16,352 bases of DNA from positions 1 through 16,352 of the forward strand of contig JAFGBE010000181.1 of the NCBI GenBank assembly GCA_016933315.1. Reading direction: 5' to 3'. Below, in pieces: positions 13,486 to 16,352 of this stretch. The first letter of the stretch is position 1; every line of letters starts with the position of its first letter. The stretch comes from Candidatus Auribacterota bacterium (lineage in GTDB: Bacteria > Auribacterota > UBA6266). A program made the position numbers and the translations under genes. The notes beneath the pieces were generated by a model, which did no database searches, was not told the DNA's origin, and was given only the letters and a program-made list of their open reading frames with translations.

Positions 13486-16104
13486 TTGAAATTGATTACG
13501 ACACATTTAAATGCCGATTTTGATGCGTTTGCTTCTTTGATTGCAGCTTCCAAGTTGTACCCCGACGCAAAAATATTACTGCCATCTTCCCTTGACCCGA
13601 ATGTCGAAACATTTTTAAGCACCTGCTCCGACAGCCTTGATATCCCGCTTGCGCCTGAAGTAAAGGCTGAGGATATTAAACAGGTTATATTGGTGGATTC
13701 GGCGCCGGGAAGCCGCATAGGGGATGTTTATAACTGGATAATATCGGGCAAGATACCGCTTATTATTTATGACCATCATAAAATAAAGAAGAAAGAGAGG
13801 AATGCGAAACATTATTATTTTCCATTCGGCTCGACTGTTACGGGTTTATGCCTTGAAATTATCAGAAAAAAGATTAAATTAAACATGACGGAAGCCACAG
13901 CGATGCTGCTCGGTATTTATGAGGATACGGGGCATTTCAGCTATCTTTCCACGACACCTGAGGATTTTCGCGCCGCGGCATTTCTTGTTTCCAGCGGCGC
14001 CGATATATCGATGGTCCATTCATTTTTGGGCTCCGAACTTGATTCAGCCCAGACAATGCTCTTAAAAGAACTTATTAGCGGTTCCGAAGAGTTCATACTG
14101 GGCAGCTTTCATATCAATATGGCATCCGCTTCGATAAATGAACACGTCACGAATCTGGGCCTTGTTGTACACAGGCTTCGCGATGTAGAGAATATAAATG
14201 CGATATTCGCCCTGATAGAAATGGATAACAGGATACATATAGTCGCCAGAAGCAATGTATCGGTGGTTAATGTTGCCAGGATACTGGAGAAGCTGGGGGG
14301 AGGGGGGCATCCCACGGCGGCTTCCGTCACTTTGAAGAAAGTCATGTTGGTGGAAGCCAAGGAAAAGCTTAAAAAAGCGATTACGGAAGAATTGTCTCTG
14401 CCTGTAAAGGCCGGCGATATTATGCAGAGATATGTAAAAAAGGTGAGTCGGCAGTCTACCGTTGAAAAAGCGAAGGAATTGATGGTAAGAAATTCAATGG
14501 ATGAGATACCTGTCGTCCAAATGGGGAGATTTATCGGGTTTCTCTCAAGGCATGACGCCGACAAGGTAATTCTGCATGGCTTAAAGAACAGCCGGGTCGC
14601 CGATTATATGACTCCGGAAGATCGTACCGTATCCGAAAAATGCACCATCCCCGAAATAAAAGATTATATGTTTAAAAGCCGGCATTCGGTTATTCCTGTT
14701 GTAGACGGCAAATCCAGGCTTGCGGGGTTAATACTGAAGAACGATTTGTTAAAAATACTGCACGAACAGGATTCCGGTTATTATTTACCCGTTGAAGCCG
14801 GTATGGCGCCGTCTTTAAGCGATATCAGGACAGGTATTGAAAATGTTCTTTCCCCCGATGTTAAGGCAGTGCTCCATGAAGCGGGCCGTATTGCGGATGA
14901 AATGAAGTGCAATGCTTACATTGTGGGAGGCATTGTCAGGGATATCCTTCTTAAAGCGCCTAATTATGACGTAGATATTGTTATTGAGGATAAAGGGATA
15001 GAGTTTGCGTCCCGGTTGGCTAAAAAACTGGGCGGCTACTCTGTCACCCATAAAAAATTCCTGACATCCATAGTGGCCCTTCCTTCCGGCATGAAAATAG
15101 ATGTGGCGACCGCAAGGACCGAATATTATGAGAAACCCGGGGCTTTGCCGAAGATTGAATACAGTTCCATAAGAAGCGACCTGTACAGGCGCGATTTTAC
15201 GATTAATGCGATGGCGGTAAGGATAAATGAAAAAGGTTTTGGCCAGCTGATAGATTTTTTCGGCGGCAGAAAAGACCTCAGGGATAAAGTGATAAGGGTC
15301 CTGCATAATTTAAGCTTTGTGGATGACCCCACGAGGATATTCAGGGCAGTAAGGTTTGAACAGAGGTTGGGCTTCCGCATAGACAAGCATACACAGAACC
15401 TCATAAAAAATGCAGTTGATATGAAAATGTTCGATAAAGTTGCATATGACAGGGTGAAAAACGAGATTATTTTGATGCTTAACGAGCCGAAACCCCTTAA
15501 TGCGATAAAAAGGATGGCTGCCTTCAATGAATTGAGGTTTATCCATCCTTCAATAAAGTTTGACAGGAGGGCTGCAAATATCTTCAGCAAGACAGAAGAA
15601 GCGCTGGCATGGTTTTCTTTTTCTCTTAATAAAAGAGCGCCGTTTACTCAATGGGTTATTTATTTCATGGGCTTGATAGATCCATTAAGCGTTTCCGAGA
15701 CGATGGCTGTCTGTGACAGATTTAAGCTGTCTAAAAAATCCAAGGAGAAGATATTAAGATTTAAAAGGGAAGGCGGTTCAAAAATAAGGTATCTTTCGCA
15801 GAAAAAGAAGCTGTTGAACAGTGAAATATATTTCAACCTGATAATCTATTCAGTCGAGTTCCTGCTTTTTCTGCTTGCAAAAGCTGATGAGGATGAAGCG
15901 AAGAGGAGGATTATCGGTTTTATCGAGAAGCTCAGAAATACAAAGCTGAACATCACCGGCAGAACACTAATAGGCAGAGGGATAGCTCCCTCTCCTTATT
16001 TCAGGGATATCTTGAGAAAAACCCTTGAAGCTAAGCTTGATGGTAAACTCGGAACAAAAGAGGAAGAACTCCAATACGTACTGAAACTCCTTAAGGAGTT
16101 ATGA
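13486..16104 (+). CDS. DHH-CBS-tRNA nucleotidyltransferase fusion (CCA-adding / poly(A) polymerase family)
   Basis: Protein of 872 residues with four modules. (1) DHH phosphoesterase, about 1-160: His7, Asp11, Asp13, Asp71, Asp96-His97-His98 and Asp147 all present. (2) DHHA1 with GGGGHPTAAS at 271-280. (3) Two CBS domains, about 311-360 and 371-428, a nucleotide-sensing module. (4) Class II nucleotidyltransferase, about 466-872: GG at 481-482, metal residues Asp495 and Asp497, RRDFTINAM at 568-576, and the (E/D)DxxR base-selecting motif DDPTR at 613-617, followed by the RNA-binding helical part. It adds nucleotides to tRNA 3' ends; whether CCA, CC, A or poly(A) is not decidable here. The same architecture is known from Aquifex and other bacteria. 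The start is TTG 13486 with a good ribosome site. It is the last gene of the run. Confidence 0.92.
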   Translation: MKLITTHLNADFDAFASLIAASKLYPDAKILLPSSLDPNVETFLSTCSDSLDIPLAPEVKAEDIKQVILVDSAPGSRIGDVYNWIISGKIPLIIYDHHKIKKKERNAKHYYFPFGSTVTGLCLEIIRKKIKLNMTEATAMLLGIYEDTGHFSYLSTTPEDFRAAAFLVSSGADISMVHSFLGSELDSAQTMLLKELISGSEEFILGSFHINMASASINEHVTNLGLVVHRLRDVENINAIFALIEMDNRIHIVARSNVSVVNVARILEKLGGGGHPTAASVTLKKVMLVEAKEKLKKAITEELSLPVKAGDIMQRYVKKVSRQSTVEKAKELMVRNSMDEIPVVQMGRFIGFLSRHDADKVILHGLKNSRVADYMTPEDRTVSEKCTIPEIKDYMFKSRHSVIPVVDGKSRLAGLILKNDLLKILHEQDSGYYLPVEAGMAPSLSDIRTGIENVLSPDVKAVLHEAGRIADEMKCNAYIVGGIVRDILLKAPNYDVDIVIEDKGIEFASRLAKKLGGYSVTHKKFLTSIVALPSGMKIDVATARTEYYEKPGALPKIEYSSIRSDLYRRDFTINAMAVRINEKGFGQLIDFFGGRKDLRDKVIRVLHNLSFVDDPTRIFRAVRFEQRLGFRIDKHTQNLIKNAVDMKMFDKVAYDRVKNEIILMLNEPKPLNAIKRMAAFNELRFIHPSIKFDRRAANIFSKTEEALAWFSFSLNKRAPFTQWVIYFMGLIDPLSVSETMAVCDRFKLSKKSKEKILRFKREGGSKIRYLSQKKKLLNSEIYFNLIIYSVEFLLFLLAKADEDEAKRRIIGFIEKLRNTKLNITGRTLIGRGIAPSPYFRDILRKTLEAKLDGKLGTKEEELQYVLKLLKEL

Positions 16105-16123
16105 GAAAAGCAAGGGCAGATTA

Positions 16124-16154
16124 TAACCACAGATAACACAGATTTACACGGATA
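16124..16154 (+). repeat. Left arm of a 31-bp imperfect inverted repeat (CACAGAT type)
   Basis: Begins TAACCACAGATAAC and continues as near-repeats of a roughly 10-bp unit related to CACAGATAAx. It matches the reverse complement of 16321-16351 at 26 of 31 positions, the first 14 without mismatch. Similar short CACAGAT-rich intergenic repeats are, from memory, widespread in unrelated bacterial genomes. Confidence 0.75.
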
Positions 16155-16320
16155 GAGGAGTAAAGGCATATAACAAATTAAAAAAAACTAAAAAACAGGA
16201 ATTATATCTGATACAACCTCTTGGCGGGCATGAAGTTATCCATTTATCCACCTGAGGCAGGGATAGAAAAATAAAAAAATATATGAATTATTAAATTTTT
16301 TTCCTGTATTAAATAGTATT

Positions 16321-16351
16321 TATCTGTGATTATCTGAGTTATCTGTGGTTA
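16321..16351 (-). repeat. Right arm of the 31-bp imperfect inverted repeat
   Basis: Read on the - strand it begins TAACCACAGATAAC and consists of about three 10-bp units (CCACAGATAA, CTCAGATAAT, CACAGATAAA). It faces the left arm across 166 bp of AT-rich DNA. It may be truncated by the window end. Confidence 0.75.
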
Positions 16352-16352
16352 A

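Larger units (their letters stand above)
16105..16352. other. Non-coding AT-rich tail with inverted repeats
   Basis: No gene is visible. The stretch is strongly AT-rich with A and T runs, is bounded by two inverted CACAGAT-type repeat arms, and contains two overlapping DnaA-box-like words at 16236-16252 (TTATCCATT and TTATCCACC). No intrinsic terminator with a T run follows the preceding gene. The window ends here, so the right-hand repeat may continue. Confidence 0.6.

Noticed and set aside
16085..16100. Perfect palindrome AACTCCTTAAGGAGTT as a terminator of the long run
   Set aside because: It lies inside the coding sequence, has a 6-bp stem of low stability and is not followed by a T run.
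16124..16351. CRISPR array in the repeat-rich tail
   Set aside because: The units are about 10 bp, imperfect and in two opposed arms, with no unique spacers of regular length and no cas genes.

Overview
The window is ordinary chromosomal DNA from a diderm bacterium of moderate GC content, with no phage, insertion sequence, CRISPR array or defence island. The acyltransferase of the lipid A (LpxL/HtrB) type points to an outer membrane. Codon use leans towards AGA/AGG for arginine and ATA for isoleucine, and TTG or GTG starts are frequent. The gene mix and domain architectures remind me of uncultured PVC-neighbourhood lineages such as Omnitrophota, but that placement is recollection and not proof.

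Layout. (1) 1-2829, + strand: a compact cell-envelope and repair run of an LpxL-like acyltransferase (cut by the window edge), a family 2 glycosyltransferase, protein-L-isoaspartate O-methyltransferase (pcm) and a COG2426 small membrane protein. The genes abut or overlap. (2) 2840-2978, - strand: a single tRNA-Pro(CGG) gene with encoded CCA and its own near-consensus promoter. (3) 3017-5034, + strand: a flavodoxin-like protein and 4-alpha-glucanotransferase (malQ). (4) 5039-16104, + strand: eleven genes with no gap over 21 nt, behind one strong promoter. They encode acylphosphatase, an ABC exporter cassette (permease, ATPase, permease), a membrane-anchored TPR protein, a metallophosphoesterase, a VanZ-like protein, NAD+-dependent DNA ligase (ligA), a metallo-beta-lactamase-fold hydrolase, a XerC/XerD-type recombinase and a DHH-CBS-nucleotidyltransferase fusion of the tRNA CCA-adding/poly(A) polymerase family. 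(5) 16105-16352: a non-coding, AT-rich tail bounded by inverted CACAGAT-type repeats.

How the parts fit. Region 1 is probably envelope lipid and glycan work plus protein repair. Region 4 mixes transport, nucleic acid maintenance and tRNA 3' end maturation, as long housekeeping operons in such lineages often do. The part with least known function is the ABC/TPR cassette (5362-8714).

The most unusual signals are small. The two promoters I can support share identical boxes (TTGAAA, 17 bp, TATAAT). One places its predicted start exactly on the acylphosphatase ATG, suggesting a leaderless mRNA. The other starts the pre-tRNA on an octamer that can pair perfectly with the octamer just after the CCA.
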